Part shown: piece by piece, positions 8,650-17,875 of the stretch
Layout of the letters: the number at the start of each line of letters is the position of its first letter
Numbering within the stretch: position 1 is the stretch's first letter
Origin: Acidobacteriota bacterium
GTDB taxonomy: Bacteria > Acidobacteriota > Thermoanaerobaculia > UBA5066
DNA length: 64,000 nucleotides
Assembly (NCBI GenBank): GCA_008363385.1
Contig: RHKY01000016.1
Coordinates: 1-64,000, forward strand
Reading direction: 5' to 3'
Translations under genes and position numbers: made by a program
Notes under the pieces: model-generated
Seen by the model: only the letters and a program-made list of their open reading frames with translations
Told to the model about the DNA's origin: nothing
Databases searched by the model: none

Positions 8650-10416
8650 ATGAGCCCTGCCGCCGCCCGGTCGGTCCTGGTCCCCGCGATTGCCCTCGCC
8701 CTCCTCTGCGCCCTCCCGGCGGCTGGGGACGGGGGGAGGCCGCTCGCCTTCGTGAACGCCAGCGTCGTCCCGATGGACACGGAGCGGGTCCTCCCGGACC
8801 AGACCGTCGTCGTCGAGGCCGGGCGGATCGTGGCGGTGGGGCCGACGGCGACGACCCCGGTCCCCCCGGGCGCGCGCGTCGTCGACGCGAAGGGGCGGTT
8901 CCTCTCGCCCGGCCTGGCCGACATGCACGTCCACCTCTACGTCCCGGAGGAGCTCCCGCTCCACGTCGTGAACGGCGTGACGGCGGTCTTCAACCTCGAC
9001 GGGCGGCCGGCGCACCTGACGTGGAGGAAGCGGATCGCCTCGGGCGAGCTGCTCGGCCCGACCGTCTACTCCGTCGGTCCGACCTTCAGCCGCTCGCGGA
9101 CGCCCGCGGAGGCGGAGGCGGAGGTGGACCGCCAGGCGGCCGAAGGCTGGGACGGGGTGAAGGTCTACAACCAGGTCAGCGCCGCGGAGTACCCGGCCCT
9201 GACGTCGCGGGCCCGGGAACGAGGGCTCGTCCTGGTCGGCCACGTCCCGCGCGAGCCCGGCTTCGCGGCGACGCTCGCGGCGGGGCAGTCGATCGCCCAC
9301 GCCGAGGAGTACGTCTACACGTTCTTCAACGACGACCCCGATCCGCGGAACGAGGTCGTACACCCGCTCGACACCGCGAGGATCCCCCAGGCGGTGGAGA
9401 TGACGAGGAAGGCCGGGATCTCCGTCATCCCGACGCTCGTGGCGTTCCGCAACATCGTCCGGCAGGCGACGGACGTGAAGTCGTACCTGCGGGACCCGCG
9501 CCTGGGCTACCTGGCGCCGTTCCAGCGGACCCGGCTCGAGCCGGAAGCGAACACGTACGCCCGCCGCTTCCGGAAGGAGCAGCTGCCAGGCCTCGCCGTG
9601 AGCCACGAGTTCCAGCGGCAGCTCGTGAAGGCGCTCCACGAGGGAGGCGTTCCCGTCCTCGCGGGCACGGACGCGTCCTGGCTCGGCGTCCCGGGCTTCA
9701 GCCTGGTCGAGGAGGTCGAGGGGTTCCAGGAGCTGGGCTTCACGCCGTACGCCGCCCTGAGGACGGCGACGGTGGACGCCGCGAGGCTGCTGGGGCGGGA
9801 GCGGGAGTTCGGCGTCGTCGCCCCAGGAGCCCGCGCGGACCTCCTCCTGACCCGCGGGAGCCCCCTCGAGGACGTCAGGAGCCTCCGCGAGCTCGAAGGC
9901 GTCGTGGTCCGGGGACGCTGGATCCCCGCGGAGGAGCGACGCCGGATCCTCGCGGGGATCCCGGCCGCCCACGCGGAGCGGCTGGAGAGGACCACCGCAG
10001 ACCTCGAGCGGGACCCGGCCCGCGCGGCCGTTCGGCTGGCCCCGGATGACCCCACCGGGGCCGCGTCGGCGCCGGCGTGGGTCCGGATCGCGGAGCGGAA
10101 GGGGCCGGACGGCGTGGTCCGGGCCCTTGGGGCCATCCGGAAGGCCGAGCCGCGGTCGCCGCTCCTGGCCGAGCTCGACCTGAACGAGCTGGGCTACGCG
10201 CTCCTCCAGGCGAAGAGGACGGACGCCGCGGTCGCGGTCTTCCGCTTCGCCACCGAGCTCTACCCGGCCTCGGGGAACGCCCACGACAGCCTGGGCGAGG
10301 CCTACCTCGCGGCCGGGGACGAGGCGCGGGCCAGGGCGAGCTACCGGAGGGCCCTCGAGGTGGAGCCCGGCTACCCCAACGCGAAGGCCGCCCGGGAGAT
10401 CCTCGAGAGGCCCTGA
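8650..10416 (+). CDS. Exported metal-dependent amidohydrolase with C-terminal TPR repeats
   Basis: 588 residues with a signal peptide (first ~26 residues, ending in PAAG). The amidohydrolase metal-site motifs appear in order: DMHVHLY (HxH), GWDGVKVYNQ (position of the bridging Lys), VGHVPRE, SIAHAEEY and VLAGTDASWLG (Asp). The beta-sandwich closes with PGARADLLLT. These belong to the imidazolonepropionase/prolidase-like secreted group that hydrolyses cyclic amides or peptides outside the cytoplasm. About residues 470-588 add two or three TPR-like helical repeats (ELGYALLQAKRTDAAVAVFRFA, AHDSLGEAYLAAGDEARARASYRRALEVEPG), which is not the usual family ending. Translation may be limited by the hairpin over its ribosome binding site. 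The substrate is unknown. Confidence 0.87.
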   Translation: MSPAAARSVLVPAIALALLCALPAAGDGGRPLAFVNASVVPMDTERVLPDQTVVVEAGRIVAVGPTATTPVPPGARVVDAKGRFLSPGLADMHVHLYVPEELPLHVVNGVTAVFNLDGRPAHLTWRKRIASGELLGPTVYSVGPTFSRSRTPAEAEAEVDRQAAEGWDGVKVYNQVSAAEYPALTSRARERGLVLVGHVPREPGFAATLAAGQSIAHAEEYVYTFFNDDPDPRNEVVHPLDTARIPQAVEMTRKAGISVIPTLVAFRNIVRQATDVKSYLRDPRLGYLAPFQRTRLEPEANTYARRFRKEQLPGLAVSHEFQRQLVKALHEGGVPVLAGTDASWLGVPGFSLVEEVEGFQELGFTPYAALRTATVDAARLLGREREFGVVAPGARADLLLTRGSPLEDVRSLRELEGVVVRGRWIPAEERRRILAGIPAAHAERLERTTADLERDPARAAVRLAPDDPTGAASAPAWVRIAERKGPDGVVRALGAIRKAEPRSPLLAELDLNELGYALLQAKRTDAAVAVFRFATELYPASGNAHDSLGEAYLAAGDEARARASYRRALEVEPGYPNAKAAREILERP

Positions 10417-10473
10417 TCGCCCCCGGGGGCGGGCGTTCGGCGGGTCCCAGGCCCGATTCCTTCGGGAAGCTCC

Positions 10474-11124
10474 CTAGGAGAGCTCCCAGCAGTGGTCGAA
10501 CCCGTCGGAGCCCGGGTCGACCGTGTAGAGCCGGGTCGCCCTCACGGCCCCGACGATGAAGGCCCGCCGGTTCGCCAGGAGCCCCCACGCCCGCCGGTTG
10601 CTCTCGATCATGAAGTGGAGGGCGGTCCCCACCCCGGGGATCCCGACGCCGGGCACGGGGTTCCAGTCGGCCGAGGGGGTCGGCGGGCGCATCACGGCGG
10701 CGTCGGGGTGGGTGTGGAAGTACCCCACGACCTGCCGGCCCGCCGGGGGAGCCTCGGTGGGGGTGCGGGTCCGGTCCGGGGAGTTCATGCTGTCCCGCCC
10801 CTTCCGGAGGTCGTGCATGGTCCCGCCGTCCAGGATCAGCGCGTCCTGCTCGACGTGGAGAGTGAAGCTGATGCTGGCGAGCGCCTCGAGGAGGGGCCCG
10901 CTCTGGAAGAGCGCGATGCTCGCGTCCCGCCTCTGAGCCTCGCTCGCGTCCATCCTCCGGGGGTGGAAGTGGACGGGCGGGACCTGGAAGTCGCTCGAGA
11001 CGAAGTCGAAGTCGAACCGCTGACCGTCGCACATGCCGTTCGTGACGGTCTGCATCCCGGAGACGCCGGGCCGGACGATGCAGAGGACGGTCCGGATGCA
11101 CATGATCTCGTTCAGGGTCGGCAT
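10474..11124 (-). CDS. Uncharacterised protein with possible JAB/JAMM-like motif
   Basis: 216 residues from ATG 11124 with AAGGAG upstream. No signal peptide is clear. I do not recognise the family with confidence. Residues ~140-165 read GYFHTHPDAAVMRPPTPSADW, which resembles the JAMM/JAB or DUF4329 metal site (HxH...S..D), although the spacing is longer than the classic HxHx7SxxD. An HFMIESNRRAWGLL segment follows, like the strand after the motif in that fold. Several Cys occur in the N-terminus (MCIRTVLCIV, GMCDG). It lies 51 bases downstream of a small exported protein on the same strand, so the two may be co-transcribed. A peptidase or isopeptidase role is a guess. Confidence 0.65.
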   Translation of the reverse strand: MPTLNEIMCIRTVLCIVRPGVSGMQTVTNGMCDGQRFDFDFVSSDFQVPPVHFHPRRMDASEAQRRDASIALFQSGPLLEALASISFTLHVEQDALILDGGTMHDLRKGRDSMNSPDRTRTPTEAPPAGRQVVGYFHTHPDAAVMRPPTPSADWNPVPGVGIPGVGTALHFMIESNRRAWGLLANRRAFIVGAVRATRLYTVDPGSDGFDHCWELS

Positions 11125-11175
11125 GGGGGCTCCTTCATCGCCGCAGAGGGGCCGCCCGGTGCGGTCGTCCCGCGC

Positions 11176-11643
11176 TCAGTCGCGCTTGGCCAGGCTGCAC
11201 TCGGCGCCCATCTCCTTGCAGATCCGTAGCGTCGCGGAGACCACGAGCGAGGTCTCGTTCGTCTCGCCCGGACTCGTCGTGGAGGCCACCAGGATCTGGG
11301 AGACCTCCTCGTCGACCTTGGACACGGCCAGGCCGGCGACCTTCTTGCCGTCCGCGAACTCGAGGGAGGACGACCCGGGATCGCTCTTCGTCAGGCGGAG
11401 CTTCGGGTTCGACTGGACCGTCCGGAGCGCCGCGGCGAAGACCTTGTCCGCAGGGGCCTTCACGAGGACCGTGGCCATGCTGTAGCCCGGCTCGCCGGTC
11501 TTCTCCGACTGGGTCAGCTCCTTGACCTTGCCGATCGCCTTCCGGCCGAGGGCGATCCACTGGGCCCCGGCGGGAGGGGCTGCCAGCGCCGCGACGACCC
11601 ACCAGAACGCCACCAGCGCCGCGACCCGCGTCGTTCGTCTCAT
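11176..11643 (-). CDS. Small exported protein of unknown function
   Basis: 155 residues; ATG 11643 is preceded by GGAGGTGA, an excellent ribosome binding site. A signal peptide (MRRTTRVAALVAFWWVVAALA...GAQ) ends near residue 28. The mature part has an alpha/beta pattern (ATVLVKAPADKVFAAALRTVQSNPKLRLTKSDPGSSSLEFADGKKVAG) that looks like a START/SRPBCC-type or DUF3568-like small fold, without a catalytic motif. Two Cys near the C-terminus (ICKEMGAECSL) could form a disulphide. It is divergent from the serine hydrolase at 11761, sharing a 117-base intergenic region. Confidence 0.75.
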   Translation of the reverse strand: MRRTTRVAALVAFWWVVAALAAPPAGAQWIALGRKAIGKVKELTQSEKTGEPGYSMATVLVKAPADKVFAAALRTVQSNPKLRLTKSDPGSSSLEFADGKKVAGLAVSKVDEEVSQILVASTTSPGETNETSLVVSATLRICKEMGAECSLAKRD

Positions 11644-11760
11644 CCGGTCACCTCCGGCCGATTCTCCTCCCACCCCGCGCCGGATTCCGCCGAGGGCGTG
11701 AAACCGGGCGGGCCGTTTTCGCGTTCTAATGCGGGGATCCGGCCCCCAGAAGGAGGCTCC

Positions 11761-13758
11761 ATGCGTCGATTCGCCCCCCTGGCGCTTCCGCTGCTCTTCC
11801 TCGCCGCCGTTCCCGCCCCCGGGCAGACCGCCGCTCCCGCCACGGAAAAGGCGGAGAAGGTCGAGAAGGACACGCCGCGCTCGACCCCGGCCGGGACGAC
11901 GTTCACGGTCCCTTCGGGGTGGACGATGACGACGAAGGGCTCGACGGTCGTCCTGGACCCCCCCGAGCCGGACACGCACGTGGCCATCGTCGACGTGAAG
12001 GCCAAGGACGCCGACGCCGCGGTGGCGGCGGGCTGGGCCGCGTACAAGCCCGGCTTCAGCCGGCCGCTGAAGGTCTCGATGCCGCAGGCGGCACGGGACG
12101 GCTGGGAGGAGCGGAAGGCCTACTACTACGAGACGTCGCCGAACGAGCGGGCCGTCGTGGGCGCCTACGCGTGGCGCAAGGGGGACACCTGGGCCGTGGT
12201 CCTCCTCGACGGGTCCGAGCCGACGTTCGAGAAGCGCAGCGCGCCGATCGGGCTCGCGCTCCAGAGCCTCCGGCCGAAGGGCTACTCCCGCGAGTCTTTC
12301 GCGGGGAAGACTGCGCACCCGCTCGACGAGAAGCGGCTGGCGGTCCTCCGGGAGTTCGTGGCCCAGGGGATGAAGACTGTCGACGCGACCGGCGTCGGCC
12401 TCGCCTTCGTCGACAAGGGGAAGACCGTCTGGGCCGGGGGCCTGGGGGTCAAGGAGCTCGGAAAGCCCGACCCGGTCGGCGCGGACACGCTCTTCATCGC
12501 CGCGTCGAACACCAAGGCGCTGACGACCCTCCTCCTCGCCGAGCTGGTGGACGAGGGGAAGATGCGGTGGGACCAGCCGGTCACCGAGCTCTTCCCCGAC
12601 TTCCGGCTGGGGGACGAGGCGACGACGAAGCAGGTGCTCGTGAAGCACCTGATCTGCGCCTGCACGGGGATGCCGCGGCAGGACCTGGAGTGGCTCCTCG
12701 AGTACCGGACGGAGACCCCGGCCTCGGCCGTGAAGCTCCTCGGGACGATGCAGCCGACGAGCCGCTTCGGCGAGGTCTTCCAGTACAGCAACCTGATGGC
12801 GGCCGCCGCCGGGTACATCGGCGGGTCGAAGGCCGTGCCGGGCAAGGAGTGGGGGGCCGCCTACGACGAGGCGATGCGGACGAAGGTCTTCGAGCCCCTC
12901 GGGATGAGGACGACGACGTTCGACTTCGCCAAGGCCCTGAAGGGGGACGTCGCCCAGCCGCACGGCTGGGACGTGGACGGCAAGGTCGCCCGCGGCCGGA
13001 TGGACCTGAACTACTCGGTCGTGCCGGTCCGGCCGGCCGGGGGCGTCTGGACGAGCGCCCGGGAGCTGGCGAAGTACGTCGAGATGGAGCTGGCGAAGGG
13101 GAAGCTCCCGGACGGCAAGCGGCTCGTCTCGGAGAAGAACCTCCTGGCGCGCTACGAGCCGCAGGTCCTCCTGGGCGAGGACGCCACGTACGGCATGGCG
13201 CTGATGGTCGACAAGAAGTACGGCGTCCCCGTGGTCCACCACGGCGGCGACCTGGCCGGGTACCACAGCGACATGATCTGGCTCCCGGAGCACGGCGTGG
13301 GCGCGGTCATCCTCGCGAGCTCGGACTCGGGCGTCCTCCTCCGGGGCCCGCTCCTGAGGCGCCTCCTCGAGGTCCTCTTCGACGGCAAGCCCGAGGCCGA
13401 GGAGATGCTGAAGGTCGCCGCGACGCAGGTGAAGACGGGGATCGCCAAGGACCGCGAGCGGCTCGTCGTCCCGGCCGACCCGTCCGCCGTCGGCAAGCTC
13501 GCGCCCCGGTACGAGAGCACCGCGCTCGGCGAGGTGAAGGTCGTCCGGGAGGGGAGCGCGACGCTCTTCGACGTGGGCGAGTGGAAGAGCACGGTCGCCT
13601 CGCGGAGAAACGACGACGGGACGACCTCCTTCATCACCATCGACCCGACCCTCGGCGGGTTCGAGTTCGTCGTGGCGGACAAGGACGGGAAGCGGCGGCT
13701 CGTGATGCGCGACGCGCAGCACGAGTACGTCTTCGAGGAGGCGGGTGCGGGACGCTGA
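11761..13758 (+). CDS. Secreted serine beta-lactamase-family hydrolase
   Basis: 665 residues, start ATG 11761 with AAGGAGG just upstream. A signal peptide ends at GQT (~residue 22). After a ~175-residue N-terminal extension comes the class C beta-lactamase/DD-peptidase-like domain: SNTK (SxxK nucleophile and base) near residue 250, YSN (YxN) near 341, and HHGGD (the KTG equivalent) near 495. A C-terminal beta domain follows. Family members hydrolyse peptides, esters or beta-lactams outside the cytoplasm; the extension and tail make a peptidase or esterase more likely than antibiotic resistance. The next two genes on the same strand are an M14 carboxypeptidase and a racemase-like enzyme, so a peptide-degrading role is a reasonable inference. 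Confidence 0.88.
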   Translation: MRRFAPLALPLLFLAAVPAPGQTAAPATEKAEKVEKDTPRSTPAGTTFTVPSGWTMTTKGSTVVLDPPEPDTHVAIVDVKAKDADAAVAAGWAAYKPGFSRPLKVSMPQAARDGWEERKAYYYETSPNERAVVGAYAWRKGDTWAVVLLDGSEPTFEKRSAPIGLALQSLRPKGYSRESFAGKTAHPLDEKRLAVLREFVAQGMKTVDATGVGLAFVDKGKTVWAGGLGVKELGKPDPVGADTLFIAASNTKALTTLLLAELVDEGKMRWDQPVTELFPDFRLGDEATTKQVLVKHLICACTGMPRQDLEWLLEYRTETPASAVKLLGTMQPTSRFGEVFQYSNLMAAAAGYIGGSKAVPGKEWGAAYDEAMRTKVFEPLGMRTTTFDFAKALKGDVAQPHGWDVDGKVARGRMDLNYSVVPVRPAGGVWTSARELAKYVEMELAKGKLPDGKRLVSEKNLLARYEPQVLLGEDATYGMALMVDKKYGVPVVHHGGDLAGYHSDMIWLPEHGVGAVILASSDSGVLLRGPLLRRLLEVLFDGKPEAEEMLKVAATQVKTGIAKDRERLVVPADPSAVGKLAPRYESTALGEVKVVREGSATLFDVGEWKSTVASRRNDDGTTSFITIDPTLGGFEFVVADKDGKRRLVMRDAQHEYVFEEAGAGR

Positions 13759-13784
13759 CGGCGGCGCCGGAGGCGGAGGGGACG

Positions 13785-15326
13785 GTGACGACACCCGGAA
13801 GCGGTCCCAGGGCGGCGGGGGCCGTCGCCCTCCTCGCGGCGGCGGCGCTCTCGGCCGCACGGCTCGGGGCCGCGGTCACCGGCCTTCCCGAGGACCACCG
13901 GACCCTGACGAGGTCGACGTCCTACGCCTCGATGGAGGAGCTCCTGAGGTCGGTCGACGGGAAGGGGCCGATCACCGTCTCGGTCGAGGCGACCACGGCG
14001 CAGGGACGGAAGGTCTTCGTCGTCCACGCGGCGGCGAGCGCGAGCCCGCCGTTCCGGATCCTCCTCTACGCGCAGCAGCACGGGGACGAGGTGTCGGGGA
14101 AGGACGCGCTCCTCTTCCTCCTGCGGGGAATCGCGCGGGACCCGTCGCGCCTTCCCGAAGGCGTCGACCTGTGGGTCCTGCCGATGGTGAACCCCGACGG
14201 CGCCGAGGCCGGGACGCGGAAGAACGCCGCGGGCGCCGACCTCAACCGCGACCACGCGACGCTCTTCCAGCCGGAGACGGCTGCCCTCCACCGGGTCGCG
14301 CGGAGAGTGCGGCCCCATCTCGCCGTGGACGCGCACGAGTTCGGGCGCGACCCGGAGGAGTGGACCAGGAAGGGGTGGGAGAAGTGGCCCGACGTCACCA
14401 TGGACGGGCTGAACAACCCCCACTTCGACCAGGAGCGGATCGCCGCGGCGCGCCGCTGGGTCGAGGAGGCCGGAGCGGCCGTGGAGAGGGCCGGGCACCG
14501 GTTCCTCCGGTACTGGGTCGGCGGCGCCCCGCCCGACGACGAGCAGCGCCACTCGGCGCCCGACCCGGACGGCGGCCTCAACGGCATCGGCGCGTACGGG
14601 GGGCTCTCGTTCATCGTCGAAGCCGCGGTCCGGCACCACGCCGCCGCGCCCCAGGCCGACCTCGGCAAAAGGGTCGACGCCTACCTCGTCCTGTTCCGCC
14701 GCTTGCTCGAGGGGGGCGGGCGGCGGGCCGAGGACCTGGCCGTCGTCGAGCGGGCGAGGAAGCTCCCCCTACCCGCCTTCCTCCCCTCGGACGCGCTGTG
14801 GGTGAACCCGGGCGGGACGGTGACCCGGTTCCCGGCCGTCGAGGTCGCCACGGGCCGCGTCGTGCGGGTCCCGACGGCGAACCTGATGACCCAGATCGCC
14901 GTCAAGCGGTCCGTCGCGACGCCTCTCGGCTACGCGGTCGACCCGGCGGCGGCGCCGGAGCTGGCGGGCCTCCTGGAGCGGCACGGCCTGCCGTTCGAGG
15001 AGGTGGCGGCGCCGCGCGCCGTGACGGCAGAGACGTGCACGCTCCTCCGCGTGGAGGAGGAGTTCGACGACGTCTACAGCCGGTACGGCGGCCGGACGAT
15101 CGTGAAGCGGGGCGAAGCGAGGGCGATGGAGCTGCCGGCCGGGAGCCTGTGGGTTCCGCTCGAAGGGGAAGGGGCGCTCCGGGCGGCGATCCTCCTGGAG
15201 CCGACGGCGATGTACGGCCTGTGGCAGTACCCGCGACTGAAGGCGCTCGTCCGCTCGGACGGGACGATCCCCGTCCGGCGCGTCGTGGCCGTGCCCGCCG
15301 TCCCGGCGCCGGGGGCGTCGAGGTGA
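13785..15326 (+). CDS. Exported M14-family zinc carboxypeptidase
   Basis: 513 residues from GTG 13785, with GGAGGGGAC upstream and a signal peptide in the first ~35 residues. Zinc ligands are seen in QQHGDE (HxxE, near residue 95) and in VDAHEFG near 180. The substrate-binding NPDGAEAGTRKNAAGADLNRDH stretch is a strong M14 signature. The domain ends near residue 300; the remaining ~200 residues are a beta-rich C-terminal region. The family removes C-terminal residues from peptides in the periplasm or outside. It lies 26 bases after the serine hydrolase and overlaps the next gene by GTGA, which indicates a single transcription unit. Confidence 0.88.
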   Translation: MTTPGSGPRAAGAVALLAAAALSAARLGAAVTGLPEDHRTLTRSTSYASMEELLRSVDGKGPITVSVEATTAQGRKVFVVHAAASASPPFRILLYAQQHGDEVSGKDALLFLLRGIARDPSRLPEGVDLWVLPMVNPDGAEAGTRKNAAGADLNRDHATLFQPETAALHRVARRVRPHLAVDAHEFGRDPEEWTRKGWEKWPDVTMDGLNNPHFDQERIAAARRWVEEAGAAVERAGHRFLRYWVGGAPPDDEQRHSAPDPDGGLNGIGAYGGLSFIVEAAVRHHAAAPQADLGKRVDAYLVLFRRLLEGGGRRAEDLAVVERARKLPLPAFLPSDALWVNPGGTVTRFPAVEVATGRVVRVPTANLMTQIAVKRSVATPLGYAVDPAAAPELAGLLERHGLPFEEVAAPRAVTAETCTLLRVEEEFDDVYSRYGGRTIVKRGEARAMELPAGSLWVPLEGEGALRAAILLEPTAMYGLWQYPRLKALVRSDGTIPVRRVVAVPAVPAPGASR

Positions 15327-16477
15327 GCGGGCCCGCGGGCGGGACGGAGCCGGTCCGGCTCGAGGCCGAGAAGGTCCCCGCCGTCGAGAGGATCGACCTC
15401 GTCCGGGTGAGGCTCCCGTTCGTCCGGCCGTTCTCGATCTCCACGGCCACCTGGACCTGCAAGGAGACGGTCCTCTTGCGTGTCGAGGGGGGCGGCGTGA
15501 CGGGCTGGGGGGAGTGCGTCGCCGACCCCGACCCCTTCTACGCGCCGGAGACGACGACGACGGCGGGCCACGTGGTGACGGAGTTCCTCCTCCCGCTCGT
15601 CGAGCCGGGGATCACGTTCGGCGACCTCGACCGGCTCTTCGCCCGCATCCGTGGGAACCGGATGGCGAAGGCGACGGTGGAGAACGCCCTCGTCGACCTC
15701 GCGGCGAAGGCGAAAGGGGTGCCGCTCCACGAGCTCCTCGGAGGACGGAAGAGGAGGATCCCGTCCGGGATCAGCCTCGGGATCCAGGATTCGCCGGAGG
15801 ACCTCGTCCGCGAGGTCGCCGCGGCCGTGGCGAAGGGCTACCACCGGGTGAAGGTGAAGGTGAAGCGGGGGAAGGACGTCGAGTACGTCGCCGCGGTCCG
15901 GGCGCGGTTCCCCGACGTCCCGCTCATGGTCGACGCGAACGGGGACTACCGGCTCGAGGACGCCGAGCACCTCGCGCGCCTGGACGCCTTCGACCTGACG
16001 ATGATCGAGCAGCCGCTGTCGTACAGCGACTTCTGGGAGCACGCGCGGCTCCAGGAGCGGCTCGTGACGCCGGTCTGCCTCGACGAGTCGATCCACGACC
16101 TCGCCGACGCCCGGGCGGCGATCGCGCTGGGCGGTTGCCGCGTCCTGAACCTGAAGCAGGGCCGCGTGGGCGGCCTCCTCGAGTCGCTGCGGATCCTCCG
16201 CCACGCCGCGGCGTGCGGGGTGCCGGTCTGGTCGGGCGGGATGGACGAGACCGGCATCGGGCGCGCCGTGAACATCCACCTCCAGACGCTCGACGGCTTC
16301 ACGCTGCCGGGGGACACGTCGGAGACGAGCCGCTACTTCCAGGAGGACCTCGTCGAGCCGCCGGTGGTCCTCGACGAGGAGGGCTTCATCGCGGTTCCCG
16401 ACGGGGCAGGGACCGGCGTCCGGGTGGTCCCCCAGAGGCTGGAGAGGTTCACCCTCGGGAGCGAGCGGCTCCGCTGA
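15323..16477 (+). CDS. menC: Enolase-superfamily enzyme: o-succinylbenzoate synthase / N-acylamino acid racemase family
   Basis: 384 residues from GTG 15323, overlapping the carboxypeptidase stop. Muconate-lactonizing-subgroup signatures are visible: KVKVK (KxK catalytic Lys, near residue 176), VDANGDY (metal Asp), MIEQPL (metal Glu), CLDESI (metal Asp) and NLKQGRVGG (second catalytic Lys). The ending GFTLPGDTSETSRYFQEDLVEPP is typical of the OSBS/NSAR branch rather than the Ala-Glu epimerases. The branch includes menaquinone-pathway OSBS and promiscuous N-succinyl amino acid racemases. No other men gene is nearby, whereas peptidases are, so racemisation of an acylated amino acid or dipeptide is an attractive alternative. 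The symbol reflects the family only. Confidence 0.82.
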   Translation: MSGPAGGTEPVRLEAEKVPAVERIDLVRVRLPFVRPFSISTATWTCKETVLLRVEGGGVTGWGECVADPDPFYAPETTTTAGHVVTEFLLPLVEPGITFGDLDRLFARIRGNRMAKATVENALVDLAAKAKGVPLHELLGGRKRRIPSGISLGIQDSPEDLVREVAAAVAKGYHRVKVKVKRGKDVEYVAAVRARFPDVPLMVDANGDYRLEDAEHLARLDAFDLTMIEQPLSYSDFWEHARLQERLVTPVCLDESIHDLADARAAIALGGCRVLNLKQGRVGGLLESLRILRHAAACGVPVWSGGMDETGIGRAVNIHLQTLDGFTLPGDTSETSRYFQEDLVEPPVVLDEEGFIAVPDGAGTGVRVVPQRLERFTLGSERLR

Positions 16478-16483
16478 GGGCCT

Positions 16484-17875
16484 TCAGGGGCCCGCTGGCA
16501 GCTCCACCTCGCCGTACCAGCCCTTCCAGGCGATCCTCGTCCCGTACGGGGCCGAGAGCCGCTGCAGCCTCTCCACGATCGCGCGGGCCCGGTCGGTCCG
16601 CGCGAGCCGCGGGGCCCCGTAGAGCGGCCCCTCGTCGTCGATGGTGACGGGCACGAGCTCGAGCCGCCGCAGCCTCCCGCCGTTGTACGTCAGCCGGGCC
16701 ACGACGCTCTCCATCACCTCGGGCGAGTCGCGCCGGTCCCAGACGCTGACGTTCGGCGGGGCCGGCATCTCGGCGTCGCGCTGGTGCGGGAGGTCGGTCG
16801 GGATCCGCTTCGGGGTCCGGTACTGGTAGACGAAGTTGCCGAGGCTGTAGAGGACGGGGCGCCCGTCCCGGACCTCGATCCCCCGGAGGACGTGCGGTCC
16901 GCTCCCGAGGACGACGTCGGCCCCGGCGTCGACGGCCCTGCGGAACGGGATCTCGTCGTTCTTCGGCGTCCGGTCCTGGATCCCGTGGACGCGCGCGTGG
17001 CTCACGTCGTGGACGTGGAGGGCGACCATGACGATCCCGTGGTGCCGCTTCGCCAGCGCCACGTCGTCCTCCATCGCGGCGACGTCGGCGGCGAGCGGTC
17101 CCTCCACCGTCGCGACGGTCCCGTCCTCCTCGGCCACGAGGACCTCCGCCGGGTCGATCGTCGCCAGGCAGGGGCCGGAAGGGTCGGCGCAGCGGTCACG
17201 GGCCGTCCAGTAGCGCATGTAGGAGAGGAGGGCGAACCTCGTCGTGGAGCCCGCGACCTTCCGTGTCGCGGGTTCGTGCGCCTCGGCGAGCGTCCGCCCC
17301 GCCCCGGAGTGCTCGATGCCGGAGAGGTCGAGGGCGCGGAGGCACTCGAGGAGCCCCTCCGGGCCGTAGTCGAGCGCGTGGTTGTTCGCGGTGCTGACGA
17401 GGTTGACGCCGGTGGCGGCGAGCTCCCACGCGAAGTCCCGGCTCACCCGGAAGTCGTAGAAGCGCCTCTGGAGGTCCGGCCGCTCGTTGATCGAGAGCTC
17501 CAGGTTCCCGTAGGCGACGTCGGCCTCCTGGAGGATCCGGAGGAGGTTCCTCCGCTCGGGCGCCTCGAGGTGGCTGATCCTCTCGTTGAAGATCAGGTCG
17601 CCGACGGCGGTCACGACGACGTCCCCCGGCTCCTCCCTCAGGAGCGCGGTGACCCGCGCGTCCCAGTCGACCTCCTCGGGCGGTGCGACGGGACGGACCC
17701 GGCGGTCGTAGACGGACCGCCCCTGGTCCCACCCCGGCTCTCCCGGCGCCTCAGGGGGGCCGGCGAGAAGGGCCGGCGCCGCGAGGCAGCCGAGCGCGAG
17801 GAGGATCGGGGCCGGGCGAGGGACCCCACGGGACGGCTCCGGCCGGGGCCGCCGGGTCCGGGGGAAGGGGGTCAC
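16484..17875 (-). CDS. CapA/PgsA-family metallophosphatase-like protein
   Basis: 463 residues from GTG 17875, overlapping the cyanophycinase stop (17872-17874). The N-terminus is hydrophobic (PAPILLALGCLAAPALLA), fitting an exported protein; LGC might be a weak lipobox. CapA-type motifs occur in order: VTAVGDLIFNERI, YGNLELSI, STANNHALDYG, VMVALHVHDV, VVLGSGPHVLRGIE and YSLGNFVYQ, which together form the calcineurin-like metal site. CapA proteins serve poly-gamma-glutamate capsule systems, but many relatives are unlinked phosphatase-fold proteins. No capB, capC or capD is nearby. Its operon partner is a cyanophycinase, which hints at handling of polyamino-acid material. It converges with the racemase gene, six bases apart. 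Confidence 0.85.
   Translation of the reverse strand: MTPFPRTRRPRPEPSRGVPRPAPILLALGCLAAPALLAGPPEAPGEPGWDQGRSVYDRRVRPVAPPEEVDWDARVTALLREEPGDVVVTAVGDLIFNERISHLEAPERRNLLRILQEADVAYGNLELSINERPDLQRRFYDFRVSRDFAWELAATGVNLVSTANNHALDYGPEGLLECLRALDLSGIEHSGAGRTLAEAHEPATRKVAGSTTRFALLSYMRYWTARDRCADPSGPCLATIDPAEVLVAEEDGTVATVEGPLAADVAAMEDDVALAKRHHGIVMVALHVHDVSHARVHGIQDRTPKNDEIPFRRAVDAGADVVLGSGPHVLRGIEVRDGRPVLYSLGNFVYQYRTPKRIPTDLPHQRDAEMPAPPNVSVWDRRDSPEVMESVVARLTYNGGRLRRLELVPVTIDDEGPLYGAPRLARTDRARAIVERLQRLSAPYGTRIAWKGWYGEVELPAGP

Noticed and set aside
5715-8924. 1069-codon open frame antisense to the nuclease and amidohydrolase
   Set aside because: Arg/Val/Gly-rich shadow of two well-supported genes in the opposite strand; no recognisable motif.
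16478-16494. Short GGGCC/GGCCC stem between the racemase and CapA genes as terminator
   Set aside because: Five pairs only, overlapping both gene ends; not distinguishable from GC-rich background.
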